Origin: Triatoma infestans
Taxonomy: Eukaryota > Arthropoda > Insecta > Hemiptera > Reduviidae
Reading direction: 5' to 3'
Length of the DNA: 64,000 nucleotides
Assembly: GCA_011037195.1 (NCBI GenBank)
Contig: JAAEAF010003588.1
Coordinates: 62,001 to 126,000 of the forward strand
This document shows, one piece after another, positions 22,259 through 32,429 of this stretch; the first letter of the stretch is position 1; every line of letters starts with the position of its first letter. A model generated the notes under the pieces. That model made no database searches and was not told the origin of the DNA. It was given only the letters and a program-made list of their open reading frames with translations. Made by a program: the position numbers and the translations under genes.

Positions 22259-22530
22259 TATAAAACACTACTACGATCAAGGTTAGATCTATGGAGCAGA
22301 ATCTTCCACGGTTCCATCTTTTCAATCCTTCAATTAAAAGTCGTCCCTCAAATTGTAAACACACCCTACTACGTCTCCAAACGCACCCTCCATCTTGATG
22401 TTAAACTTCCCTATGCACTAAGTAATCCATATCCGATTTCAAAGTTTCTACAGCTACCACTAACAAATCAAGCGGAGGGTTCCGTGAACACTCTCATCCT
22501 ATCATCACCCTCCTATCCTGATAATCCGTG
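22259..22530 (+). pseudogene. Jockey-like reverse transcriptase fragment
   Basis: The translation LDLWSRIFHGSIFSILQ, VVPQIVNTPYYVSKRTLH and DVKLPYALSN matches the post-catalytic region of Jockey-like reverse transcriptases (compare GLELYGSAKRSN, ILRRIVNAPFYVSN and IHKDLKIPF in the copy at 12641). The Arg-rich C-terminus is absent or mutated (SPSYPDNP then stop). A small in-frame gap lies near ILQ-LKVV. It starts right at the edge of the foldback repeat, so either that repeat inserted into the LINE or the junction is a rearrangement. Confidence 0.72.
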
Positions 22531-23382
22531 AGATGTTTATCAATATCGCGTTGTTTATTAAAATACTGTTTAGTTTATTGTTATAATAAAAAGTTAAATA
22601 TTTAATATTAAGAACTATATAACACTAAAAATTACTTTTCTGCCTAGAAAAAAATATTTGGTGAAATAAAGTTTTTCCATTTCACACAGAAAACAGCACT
22701 TTTTTTTTGGCGGGGATCCGGAAATAATTTAACAATAATTGCGCATGAAATTATCCTTTTAGCTCCCATAAGAAAACATTTTTAATCTCTAGAGATTACA
22801 AGTAACCACAGTGTTGCCAACTTTCAATTTTTAAAATCGATTTAACAATAAAGTTCATAAAATTGTTGTGGATGGTGAAAATTACATTTTTGTTTAGAGT
22901 GATGTCTTAAAGGTGCCAAAGAACAATATTCGGATATTCGAAATATAATATTGTAAATTCTGTGATTAAAAATAACTCCAATTAGTGCAGTTAAAAAATT
23001 AAAGACATGGCTAGTAAAAATTAACTACGACTACCCATTATTAATATTATAAATATTATTTATTCATACGATGAAAGAGTTGTACAACGGTGAAAGCGTT
23101 GTTGCATGTTTCAATGCTAAATCGAAAATGAAGTAAATGTCAACGATGGCGATTAATAATTACTAAATTGTAGTGATTCGATGCCAGATATATTGATTTG
23201 GCAATGATGGTGGGGTAACATGGCCACCCTTGGCTCAGGTAGCCTCATTTCAATGTAGCAACAATGACAGCACCAATAATATTGAAAGAACTCAAATAAA
23301 TTTTCAAAATTAAACGCAACAAAAAAACTGCAGAATCTTCTAAAATAGCTTTTTTGTCGAGAAATGTTTATAATAAAAGTGA
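22531..23382. other. AT-rich non-coding stretch
   Basis: No coding similarity or paired ends recognised. Confidence 0.45.
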
Positions 23383-23393
23383 TACGTTCTGTT

Positions 23394-23598
23394 TTGGGGC
23401 GGGTGTTAGTGTAGTGGTTATGAGCATGGACTTGTAAGTGGGAGGACCCCAGTTCGAGTCCCGCGTATAAAACTGCTAAATTTTATATTGGTATGAAAAA
23501 TGTTAACAGTAAAGTAGGTCTTCGCCCCCGTCCACGAAATTTGGTAGTTGGACGTTAAGCCCGCCTGAAAAAATAGGCATTACTTTACTTTACTATTT
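23394..23598 (+). mobile_element. tRNA-derived SINE (SINE-B), complete copy with 11-bp target duplication
   Basis: The tRNA-like head has an A-box-like TTAGTGTAGTGGTTATGAGC and a B-box-like CAGTTCGAGTCCC. The anticodon-loop position reads TTGTAAG, so the source may have been a tRNA with a TGT-type loop; that is inference. The body has GTATAAAACTGCTAAATTTT and AACAGTAAAGTAGG, then the CGTCCACGAAATTTGGTAG block. The 3' end is TTACTTTACTTTACTATT rather than poly(A). TACGTTCTGTT is duplicated at 23383-23393 and 23599-23609, which fixes the limits. A minus-strand copy is at 41680-41885. Confidence 0.88.
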
Positions 23599-23739
23599 TA
23601 CGTTCTGTTCAGTCCAGTCCAGTTCAGTTAACATTCCGTTTAAAGTAAATTGGGAGAAAAATAACCAAAAAAAAAAAAAAAAACTCAAAATTCGCATGCC
23701 CGATTAAACGATTTTCTACCAATGGTTCTAATGTATTAA

Positions 23740-24075
23740 TATACATATATTATGTAGGTGACAGAACACATACTGAGTAGTGAAGTGGCACTTTAGTGGA
23801 AAGCATAACGCTACTGTTCCCTCAGAAATACACGAAAAATTCAATTAATTGGGAAAATGTTTCAAATAGAAACTGTTTAATAAAGTCATCTTCCAATTGA
23901 TGAATTTTATCTGAACACTTTGTGTCTGATTTCGTTGTAGTATCTTAAAGGATTATCAAATTTGAATTTTTTCTGCGATTTTTCGCTTTTAAGATACCAT
24001 TCGCTGAAAACATTTTTTTTTTCGTACTCAGGGGACCCCAAAATACTTCCTCTTATCAGGCATAAGAGAAGTAAC
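23740..24075 (+). repeat. DR1 dispersed repeat, degenerate copy
   Basis: Recognised by ordered blocks: AGTGGCACTTTAGTGGAAAG, AAATGTTTCAAATAGAAACTG, AAATTTGAATTTTTTCTGCG, CGTACTCAGGGGACCCC, then AATACTTCCTCTTATCAGGC and ATAAGAGAAGTAAC. The 3' end with the AGGCATAAGAG-type palindrome is retained. Confidence 0.62.
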
Positions 24076-24764
24076 AAAATGGTAAAGCCACAAAACTTGT
24101 AAATACGTAAAATGTAGCAAGGTAATTTATTTTAATTTTATTAAAAATATAAAATTTAAACAAAAAAAACAACAAAATGCCTGAGCGTTATTTTGTTTTG
24201 CGGAACAGTTAGAAAGGAAATAGAATGAAGTTTCTTAAAATTAAAAAAAAAACATAAAAATTAAAAAAAATGAAGTGGTGGAGTTGAATAAAATAATATA
24301 AAAATAATCAGTACTTTATTTAGCCAAACTGTCCAGATAAGAAGCGGCGGATATTAATTTGTATAGAAGGGTTGAAAGCATTGACAAATATGGTCAATGT
24401 AGATGTTCATGTCACCAGCAGGCAGACCTACATACTGATTTACCTACATCACTACAGTAATAAAAAAAAAAAAAAAAAAAAAAAATGAGCTATTTAACTT
24501 TGCAGAAATTATTATGTAGAAAAAAAAAAAAATTCAACAACTTTCTTGTTAGCAAGATGATATGATGACATAACACTAATTTGATCTCTTCCATTCATGC
24601 GTTTGTATTTCATGAAATAATTTAATTTCAATTCATATAGATTTATTATTGTAATTATTTTATAGCAATGTTCTTAACCAAAAAAATGTTTTAATCCGCA
24701 TTTGGCACAATCAATCATAAGAACCAAATTCTGCCAGACGACATTTGTTATGAGTGTCTTAACA
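24076..24764. other. AT-rich non-coding stretch with long poly(A)
   Basis: An A-run at about 24462-24485 and other A-rich blocks. No element ends or coding similarity recognised. Confidence 0.45.
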
Positions 24765-24905
24765 ACAGTATATCAGAGATATTTTTCCGTGAAAGCTTGC
24801 TTCATTTTGCGATAATCGATCAGTCTTGGGCTTTCACCCATCATCAGGACATTTTGTCAAAACAGTGTGATGATAACACAGACTTGCACTTTAGCAACAA
24901 AATCA
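24765..24905 (-). mobile_element. Foldback/hammerhead-like repeat (copy e), single arm
   Basis: Plus-strand blocks TATATCAGAGATATTTTTCC, GTGAAAGCTTGCTTC, ATCGATCAGTCTTGGGC, ACCCATCATCAGGACATT, AAAACAGTGTGATGATAAC and ACAGACTTGCAC match the left arm of copies b and d in order. The opposite arm is absent. Confidence 0.65.
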
Positions 24906-26210
24906 GTTTAACATATTTTTTCCATACTCAGCGGGGCCGCCACCTTAAAAAAAACAAATATTTCCAAAGAAAATTCATTACAAAAAAAAAAAATCTGTCA
25001 CAAGCTCAGTACTTCCTGTTACTTGTAGTAAGAAAAAGTAATAATATGTATCTCTATGCTAAATGATTCCGATATATAAGAAATTCAATACTGAAACAAT
25101 TTGTACATAACAAGGTCGATAGAAAAATTTTTGTATTTGTAATTCTTGTTCTTGGTTATTATTTGATGCTCGAAACAGAAAAATAAAAACACTGAATGGC
25201 AATCCCAAAAGATTTACTTGAAAAATCTTTTGTTATATAAATATTTTATAAAGATATATGACATAGATTTTTGTTTTTCGTCTTTCTAAGCCCTCTAGGA
25301 AGTATAACAGTATAAAATAAAAGAAGGATTTGTGTAGGAGTACACGAAGAAAGTATGGGAAAGGTTGAGAAGAAGGGGGCGGGATTGGAGTGAAGAGAGA
25401 GAGAGAGTAAAAAAATGGCGCAGGCTTATTGTGTAATAGGATTTGATGAAAATTTATTTGTTCAAGTAACAGAGATGATCGGATATAAGAAATATCAAAG
25501 TGATTTGCAAAAGATAGAAATACCATGGCGACCTCATCAGCAAGAGCAGCAATATACATAAGGGTGCCCTTACTATTCCTTAGGAGGAAGATGTGGAGGA
25601 GAATTTATTGAAAGGGAAAAGTGGTTGGAGTACGAAGTTTGGGTAAAGGGAAAAAAACAGAAGGTCTGTGTACAAAAGTAAGAACGGAAGGAAAACATCC
25701 TGGAGTAAAGCAAAGGAAAGTTGGGCGAAAAGAATAAAAGAGATAGGTATTGGGCATTGTTTGGAGAAGGGAATTGATTTGAGCAATAGAGGGATGGTTC
25801 AAGCAAGCTTTATTAAGGATTCTCACATAGCATGAGATTTACAAAAGGTAATCAACAACCAGTTGAAAGCCAGTAAAATCTAAGAAAGGCTAATAAAACA
25901 AATAAAAACCCTTAAACTGTGCGATTGACCTGCGGCATTTTTTTTGTAGATAAAAGTGTCATTATCTGAAATTAATCGAATGTTTTATTATCAATAAGGA
26001 ATTAGCATTACCACATTATTTCTTCTATACATTAAAATTATAATTAAATTCACAATTCAGCTTTTAATCAATTCTCATTTATTAATGACATTAATTATCT
26101 AATTATAAACCCATCACTTTTAATTGATAGTTTTTCTGGAAAAATTGCTTTTAAGGGCGTTCAAAGACATAAGATTTCAAATGTTATTGGGATATGTTCA
26201 CAAACCCTAT
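24906..26210. other. Non-coding stretch
   Basis: Three overlapping minus-strand open frames at 25573-25826 and one at 25233-25559 arise from purine-rich plus-strand sequence. They are Phe/Leu/Ser/Pro-rich with no family resemblance and are not called as genes. Confidence 0.45.
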
Positions 26211-26448
26211 GTTTTTTTTTTGTTTTCTTTAATTAAGGCGCGTCAACATCTATGGTCATTAGCGCCCGGAGCCTTCTCAGTAAACTGCCGACCTCCGGAC
26301 AGTGTTCTCTCGTTATAGACAACACTGTCCATCACCGGACAGTGAGCTGTAGAGGCTCTTAGGAAGAAAAAAATCCAAGGGCAGCAATGGACTCGAACCC
26401 GGGACCTCCGCGTGGTAGTCCAACACGCTAACCACTTCGCATCTCTCC
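26211..26448 (-). mobile_element. tRNA-derived SINE (SINE-A), complete copy
   Basis: On the minus strand the head reads GAAGTGGTTAGCGTGTTGG (A-box-like), GACTACCACGCGGAGG and CCCGGGTTCGAGTCC (a B box that fits the consensus well). The anticodon-loop position is ACC. The body has TTCCTAAGAGCCTCTACAGC, ACTGTCCGGTGATGGACAG and AACGAGAGAACACTGTCC, and the tail is AATTAAAG followed by A's (plus-strand T-run from 26211). This is the best-preserved SINE-A copy in the window. No functional tRNA is implied. Confidence 0.85.
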
Positions 26449-26757
26449 ACTACTATATTTTCGGTTTGCAATGAAATCTGCCATTTTATACTAACCAACA
26501 TGAACTGTCATCACTCTAGGTACCTACTAAAGACAGACTACAAATTCCAAGTCCCAAAATATTTTTATAATTTGGTTTACAAATTGTCAGGATTTAACAA
26601 GTTACCGTGTTACCTATTTCTTGTTTTTAATATCTTATGCTCAATCTGTTTCTGTTAATATTTCTTTAATATATATTTTTCTTTTATTTGTTACAAATCT
26701 ATGCACTTTTTCTTTACTGCTATACGGTTCTATAATGTAAATTTTCTCAAATAAATT

Positions 26758-26802
26758 CTGCAGAGCTCCTAAAGAAGGGCACCAATGGTACCCGAAACGC
26801 AG
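26758..26802 (+). repeat. Hairpin/GAAAC motif, isolated
   Basis: CCTAAAGA, one extra A, then the stem GGGCACC - AAT - GGTACCC (one mismatch), followed directly by GAAACGCAG. CTGC at 26758-26761 can pair with GCAG at 26799-26802. The layout equals the hammerhead-like motif of the foldback families, but the first conserved residues are altered. It lies just outside the A-tail end of the SINE at 26814. Confidence 0.5.
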
Positions 26803-26813
26803 AACAACAAAGA

Positions 26814-27017
26814 GTTTTTTTTTAATTAAGGCGCGTCAACATCTAGGGACATTGGTGCCTGGAGCCTTCTCAGTGCACTGCTGACCTCCGGAAAATGTTC
26901 TCTCGTTACAGGCAACATGGACAGTGAGCTGTAGAGGTTCCTAGGAAGAAAAAAATCTAAAGGCAGCACAGTTGGACTGGAGCCCGAGACCTCCGCAAGG
27001 GAGTCGAGTACACTAAA
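26814..27017 (-). mobile_element. tRNA-derived SINE (SINE-A), copy with damaged head
   Basis: Matches 26211-26448 through the tail (plus-strand TTTAATTAAGGCGCGTCAAC) and the body (GGAGCCTTCTCAGTGCACTG, TGTTCTCTCGTTACAGGCAA, ATGGACAGTGAGCTGTAGAGG). An internal deletion lies around the CACTGTCCATCACC segment. The tRNA-like head is only partly preserved (minus strand CTTGCGGAGGTCTCGGGCTC) and runs into T/A-rich sequence, so polymerase III boxes are probably lost. Confidence 0.78.
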
Positions 27018-28294
27018 AAAAATTCTTTTTTTTTTAAACTCCTCTCGCCATTGCCGTATAAACATCTTATTATTTTTATAATTGCATTAACTATAAAAAA
27101 AAAAAGAAGTTATATAGAAGTGTTTTTACATTTCATATTACACGTACATCCATTCATTTTTTTATTTTTTCTCTTTACACGTTCCTGTCTAGAAATAAGG
27201 CAGGCGCTTATCTACAATGCACATTACGTGACCATGAGACGTCTATTTATAGATAAATAAGCGGGACACATAACTAATGTATCAATACTTTATGAATGAG
27301 TGCCGTTATGCATTTATTCTACGGGAAATAGTTTGGGTCTTTAAATAAAGAGCATCCATTGAATATTTGTGCTAATACTGTTATCAGTGGTGTATGCTAA
27401 ACGAAATATAAGGGGCATCTTCCCATGAAATTCAGTAGATATATAAAAAACAAATTTCCATAGACCGCGGGAAGTTTTTTCTAATAGTTGTTCAGGAAAA
27501 TTTCTATGGCAGTCCTCCGATATTTCTGATGATGCAATAAATGGAAATATTCTAGCTTTTCGATCTGATAAAATCAAAAGTTAATTTGATTAATTTTGCA
27601 ATATGTTACTTCTAAAGATAACGATTTTCTTGTTCAGCTCTATCTGTCTGACCTTTTTGATCTGAACTGATGGGTTTCATTACTCTTATCTAGAGCACTG
27701 ATTTCCAAACTGATAGAAAGGAATGTTCTCTGCCATATTGCAGTAGAGATTTCATATCATTTATTTTCTTGCGACAGTAAAGAATATCAAAATCTTTAGA
27801 TTATACAAGACGTCAGTATAGGAAAAAATTTTTGACAATATAATAAACATTGTCTCAAATTCTTGCAAAAATGCTAGAAAACCACGAGATTGAAAATAAA
27901 ATTTGGAATAAATAAAAGATTCAATTAGATTAAAAAACTTTTTAATCCAACCGTGCATTCCAAAGCTTCAACATATACACAGGCTGTGCAGTCCAGTGTC
28001 CGCACACAGCACGACCTGTCAGCATAAAGTAGGCAGTACTAACCCCACCCTGCCACGCATCTGCGCGCGCACAAATTCAGTGGCAGTTTTTACGTGAAGC
28101 CGTGCTGTTGCTAGAGCGCACGACCAAACTTGCCAGAGCCATCAGAAGAGAGCAGGTACGTATAATATTGGAGTGATGGTCAATTTGGAGCTTCAAAGTA
28201 AATATTGTTGTGTATTGAATGTAAATTAATATTTGTAACTCATAAATACAACGCACACATGCGGCGCACGACTAACATACCCGCCTGTCATTAT
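27018..28294. other. Non-coding stretch with a CpG-rich patch
   Basis: Mostly AT-rich with no coding similarity. About 27960-28165 is much less AT-rich and contains several CG dinucleotides (CATCTGCGCGCGCAC). It ends with GAGCAGGTACGTATAA, a very good splice-donor-like sequence on the plus strand. No open frame of note runs through it. It might be an untranslated first exon of an unseen gene or part of an unrecognised repeat. Confidence 0.3.
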
Positions 28295-28720
28295 AAATAG
28301 ATGATATATAGTAGTGTAATGGGAGTTTGCAGGTGTTTGAAATTAATAACTAAATGCTATTAATACTGCACTATAATTAATATATGTACACTTATGAGTC
28401 TAAGGACTTGACTTAAGAGATTAAGAGACAGGGAGAGAAAACTCAATGAGAGACTGAGAGATAGGCAAGTGCTGATGTGTAGACTAGTGATATGAAGTAT
28501 CCACTTGTCGTTCGCTGATCGTACGGAAGGTGTCTTCGCTCTTGAAGAAGTGATAGAATGAGATCTTCACTGTGCTTTTTTCCTTCAATTTAGACCCCTG
28601 TGGTATGGGAAGTAGGACGGTACTTCATCATCCCCAACCCTTGGTTCGCTTTGTTTCCTTTTATATGACCTTGGCGTTCGTTGCGGATAGCAGTGAACTA
28701 ATTTGACTTGTGGTATGCCA
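28295..28720 (+). repeat. DR2 dispersed repeat, uninterrupted copy
   Basis: Matches the split copy at 58660-59430: GGGAGTTTGCAGG, TAACTAAATG, TACTGCACTATAATTAA, AGGACTTGACTTAA, GTGTCTTCGCTCTTGAAG, TCCTTCAATTTAG, GGTACTTCATCATCCCC, CCTTGGTTCGCTT and TTGCGGATAGCAGTGAACTA. It shows the empty site for the insertion at 58710-59077. Class unknown; no coding potential. Confidence 0.75.
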
Positions 28721-28725
28721 TCACA

Positions 28726-28945
28726 GTGATGGGCAAAATGTAGTTTCAATTTACAAATTACAAACTACATTTTCATTAGCTGAGATGTAGTTAAAATTAA
28801 CAAAACTACATATATAATATTGTAGTTGGTTTTGCAGTTTTATTATGTTTTTCAGATTGAAGTAGTTGTAGTTGAAACTACATAACTACAAGTTGTAAAA
28901 GCAACTACCAGCTTGTACGTAGTTATAGTTGTGATTTGTTGATTA
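28726..28945 (+). repeat. Possible hAT-like terminus
   Basis: CAGTGATGGGCAAAATGTAG resembles the CAGTG-type inverted repeats of hAT transposons. The following sequence is dominated by internal repeats of TGTAGTT/AACTACA. No matching right end or 8-bp duplication was found, so this is a weak call. Confidence 0.3.
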
Positions 28946-30057
28946 TCCAAATAATTAGTTATGTATTAAACACATGAATGTGTAAAGTAATGCGTTTTTT
29001 TTTTTACAAGTTCGGGTATTTAATCTGATTCTTTGACCTTCTTGTAGGAAACTATTTTTGCTTATAAGTTGAAGTAAAGTTAAGAGCCTATATACTATGT
29101 TTCCTATTGTGAAACAATGTAATACTTTGTTTATATCTGTTCTTGCCTTCTCCCTCATTACTATAATCAAAATAAATGAATACATAAATCAATATTATAA
29201 ATTTAACATTTAGAAATTATAAAATATTCATTGCTCATAATTCGAGGAGTGGCGGGTGAGAGGAATGAAATTAAATGAGATAAAAGTTTCTTTGGAAATC
29301 ATTATAATTTATTTTAAAATTGAATAAATAACAAAATGCTAAAATAAATAAATATATTTTCATTATTAAATAAAAATATTAAAAACATTTACGAACTTTT
29401 CCATTCTATAATAATTAGTATGAAAGTTATTTTGCATTACAATAGCTCGGGATCACTATTATGAGTTATGTAATTTATTAGTTATTAGGAGGAGGATGCT
29501 ATACTTATTATCTTACCTTGAAAGTTTTGGTAACTCGATTTTATCAGTAACTAGGCTACCTTAACTTCACTTGCATTTAATTTGCCACGTCTTTCAGTTG
29601 AAATTATTCTACTTCTACCTTTCCTTATATATATATATATCCTCATATATATATATGTAAATATAATTGCCTCTATTTTCGACTAACTGCTAAAGTTATA
29701 CCATTTGCTTTTAATACATAAGTTTTTTTTTTTTTAATTAATATTCTGTATGAAAGTTAATAGCATAATTTGGTTTCAAATTAATTACTTTAATTTTAAT
29801 TTCAATACAGAAATTTTCATGTAATTATCTTTTTCTCAAAATCTTAAATTAAAAAAAAAAACAAACACGGAATTAAATTAATTGAAGAGGATATTTTACT
29901 TCCTGAAAAGACGATATACATTCTTTTTTAATCATTCATTATTCTTGCACAACTTGTTTTCAACAGCGAACATATTGGCCACACAAATTTAACGTAATGT
30001 TGTAGAAATTTATTTCTGTCGTTTATTTTTATTTCATTTTCTAAATAGTCCCGTTTA
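28946..30057. other. AT-rich non-coding stretch
   Basis: No gene or paired ends. TA-rich microsatellite-like blocks occur at 29626-29660. Confidence 0.45.
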
Positions 30058-30216
30058 TACCGGGTGTTTCAGAATTGCATGGCACTATTATTTTAGGTAT
30101 GTGTTCTATAGCAAAAAATAAACATAAAATTTCATATACACATATACATATGTTTTAAATCAATTTATTACAGAGATATTGTGGGGTATAAAAATATTTA
30201 TTTAACAACATAATGA

Positions 30217-30747
30217 TTCAGAATAACTGTTCAAAATTACCACCGTTTTGTTGAATGCAGTATTCAGCACGACGAATCCATGCTTCTTTAGCACTTCTTA
30301 TAGCATCAGAACGATGCTTGATAGTAACTACGGCTTCCACGATCCGATTCCTTAGCTCTTCTTGCGTACTAATAAACGTAGAATAAACCATAGACTTTAT
30401 CCAACCCCACAGAAAATAATCTAACGGCGTTAGATCGGGAGATCGTGGTGGCCATTTTTAACAGGTCCGTTTCGACCAACCCATCGGTTACACATATGTT
30501 GTGTTTAAATAATCAGTCACAATATGTGAATAGTGAGCTGGAGCACACCGTCATGCATAAACTCCCAACTTCGGTTGGGAAATTTTTCATGATATCTTCG
30601 AACAACAGCCTCACCATTTTTATGCACCTCGCCATATGTTAAAAGCATGTCTGTTTGTTCTGAAAACGTGAACAAATTTGTGGTGTCTCCTATGATAATA
30701 CACAAAATACTAAAAAATACTGTCTTACAGTATTCACTCACACGCAC
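30217..30747 (-). pseudogene. Tc1/mariner-superfamily transposase, HTH fused to catalytic end by deletion
   Basis: Reading from high to low coordinates, the N-terminal part has FSEQTDMLLTYGEVHKNGEA and VVRRYHEKFPNR, a helix-turn-helix region common in arthropod transposases of this group. It then jumps straight to FMHDG, which holds what is normally the second catalytic Asp. In shifted frames it continues PAHYSHIVTDYLNTTYV, WPPRSPDLTPLDYFLWGWIK (third catalytic Asp) and AEYCIQQNGGNFEQLF before the stop near 30217. The central region with the first catalytic Asp is deleted. With frameshifts the D-D spacing cannot be read exactly, but it looks longer than the mariner 34 and may be near 41 (rosa-like). 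Non-functional. Confidence 0.8.
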
Positions 30748-30813
30748 AGATCATACACAAACAGTGTTTAATACTAACTGTCAAACAAATAAACGATATG
30801 CAATTGTTAGTAT

Positions 30814-31034
30814 TGTAACAGCAACCAAAGAGAGTAAAGAGAAGAGAAACAAACCCAACCACTCTCTCGGACTGGAGTGGGAGAAACTGTATAAATACAG
30901 CTACGGACAGTTCAAGAGGACAGTTCGATACAGTTCAATATAGTTCATCAATATCTCGCCAGTCACTTCGGGTCATTTTCATACCACTCTACCTTAACCA
31001 TTCATTATTGTAAAGTCCAGGCGGACTGTGTTTC

Positions 31035-31085
<51 letters not shown>

Positions 31086-31164
31086 CATAGTTAACCAGTG
31101 TTAACCCAGTCTTCTCATTTCATCAACCAGGCCTAAATTCTCTCCACCCAAATCATCCATTATA
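30814..31164 (+). mobile_element. Solo LTR, 351 bp, with (ATT)n inside
   Basis: Begins TGTAACAGCAACC and ends ATCCATTATA; the expected CA end would require one C-to-T change. GTAT is duplicated at 30810-30813 and 31165-31168. TATAAATA lies at 30890-30897, about 76 bp from the left end. A (TTA)n microsatellite of about 48 bp (31036-31084) sits in the middle. It interrupts the long-TIR transposon between its transposase and right TIR. The right boundary is less secure than those of the other LTRs because the terminal CA is not present. Confidence 0.72.
31036..31084. repeat. (ATT)n microsatellite
   Basis: About 16 perfect trinucleotide units, located inside the solo LTR. Confidence 0.9.
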
Positions 31165-31321
31165 GTATTATACTTTTGGACTTTCGATAAATAAATCTTT
31201 AACCTTCAATATCCCTATAATAAATTGATTTAAAACATATCTGTATATGAACTTTTATGTTTATTTCTTGCTACAGAACACATACCTAAAATAGTGCCTT
31301 GCAATTCTGAAACAACCGGTA

Positions 31322-32429
31322 TATTAAAACAAAAAGATTAATCTCATTTTTTTTTTTTTTTTTTTTTTTAAATAAGTCCGTCCATCTGTTCGTTCCAGTA
31401 TTACAAAAAAGCTGATGATTGTATGAAAATTTTTTTTTTTTAGATTCACGTTTTCTTTCCTTAAAAAAACTGAGCTCCCTCCATTGTTTCGTGACCTTCA
31501 TTTCCTTCGTGGTTCCTTTGCTATTTATTAATGGGCTCATGAAGCAATTTAATGCAGTCGATTCAGAATTTAATGTGAAAAAAAAAAAAAAAATTTTTCT
31601 ATACTCGTTTTAAAAGGACGAACTTTTTATTTATATTTTGAAAGCTTAAAAACCTTTTTTAATAGCAGTTACCATAACTTAGCTGACATTACGGCTGGAA
31701 TAAAAAAAAAATGCGTTATAAAAAAATATTATATTAAAGGTTTTATGTTTTTGAAACAGAGGTATACTGAACTATTAATTCATTGAACTGGCTTGCCGCC
31801 AATTAGATTATGGCTATCTAATTGTTTATTGTTTAAAAATTGGATAGCGCAAAGGACAATTTATGTTCAAAAATAATAAATATATACGTTTTGTTAATTT
31901 GCTTTGATTAGGAAACGAGAAAATTATTAAAAAAGAACAGTTCGTGCTACAAGAAGAAATATTCTCCAGAGTGGATAAAATAAAAATGGGTTAACTTCGT
32001 TAGTATTGAAACAAAGACATGGAAATAGTTAATTTTTTTTTGTTATTGTGAATAAAGAGTGCTGTTTTATATTCACGAGTTCAGTATTTGCACTGAACAT
32101 GAGCGAAAATAAATATAGGGAAAACGAGAATAGTAAAAAAAACATGATGTGTTGAATATTCGATTTTTTGTCTGCATGGATTTCTATGAACAGAAAATAG
32201 ATAAACATGTAAGAGAAGTAAACTATAGTTTTATTATGAAAAGGGAAGGCTACCTTCAGAAAAGTTATAGTAAAATATAATAATGTATAACGATATTTTA
32301 TCATATTTATATAAATCCAATAATCCGTACCTTTTACAGGTGCTTGTAAACTGATGAAGCTACATTCTGACGATTCCCAGAAACATACGACACTATAAAA
32401 CGGCATAAGAGCAAAAAAAAAAAAAAAAA
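31322..32429. other. AT-rich non-coding stretch
   Basis: Contains a T-run at 31348-31369 and A-runs at 31577-31593 and 32413-32429. The minus-strand open frame at 32029-32487 is Phe/Tyr/Ile-rich, overlaps the DR1 left end, has no family resemblance and is rejected. Confidence 0.45.

Larger units (their letters stand above)
30060..31319 (-). mobile_element. Long-TIR Tc1/mariner-superfamily transposon, deleted and LTR-split
   Basis: The left end CCGGGTGTTTCAGAATTGCA and the right end TTGCAATTCTGAAACAACCGG are inverted repeats, flanked by TA on both sides (30058-30059 and 31320-31321). The similarity continues inward for about 115 bp (left GGTATGTGTTCTATAGCAAA against right TTTCTTGCTACAGAACACAT, and ATCAATTTATTACAGAGATA against its partner), so these are long TIRs. 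Inside are a deleted transposase on the minus strand and a 351-bp solo LTR. Superfamily membership follows from the TA duplication and protein motifs. Confidence 0.88.

Noticed and set aside
23397..23465. tRNA gene candidate with A and B boxes
   Set aside because: The acceptor stem does not pair and the sequence continues into a repeated SINE body with a target duplication; a second copy at 41680 confirms a SINE head.
25573..25826. Three overlapping minus-strand frames
   Set aside because: All three frames of one purine-rich block are open, a sign of biased composition rather than coding.
26390..26448. tRNA gene candidate on the minus strand
   Set aside because: Good B box, but the remainder is the SINE-A head found in several copies with the same body and A-tail.
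31036..31084. CRISPR-like or satellite interpretation of regular repeats
   Set aside because: A simple ATT microsatellite in an LTR; no repeat-spacer structure here or elsewhere, and the genome is eukaryotic.
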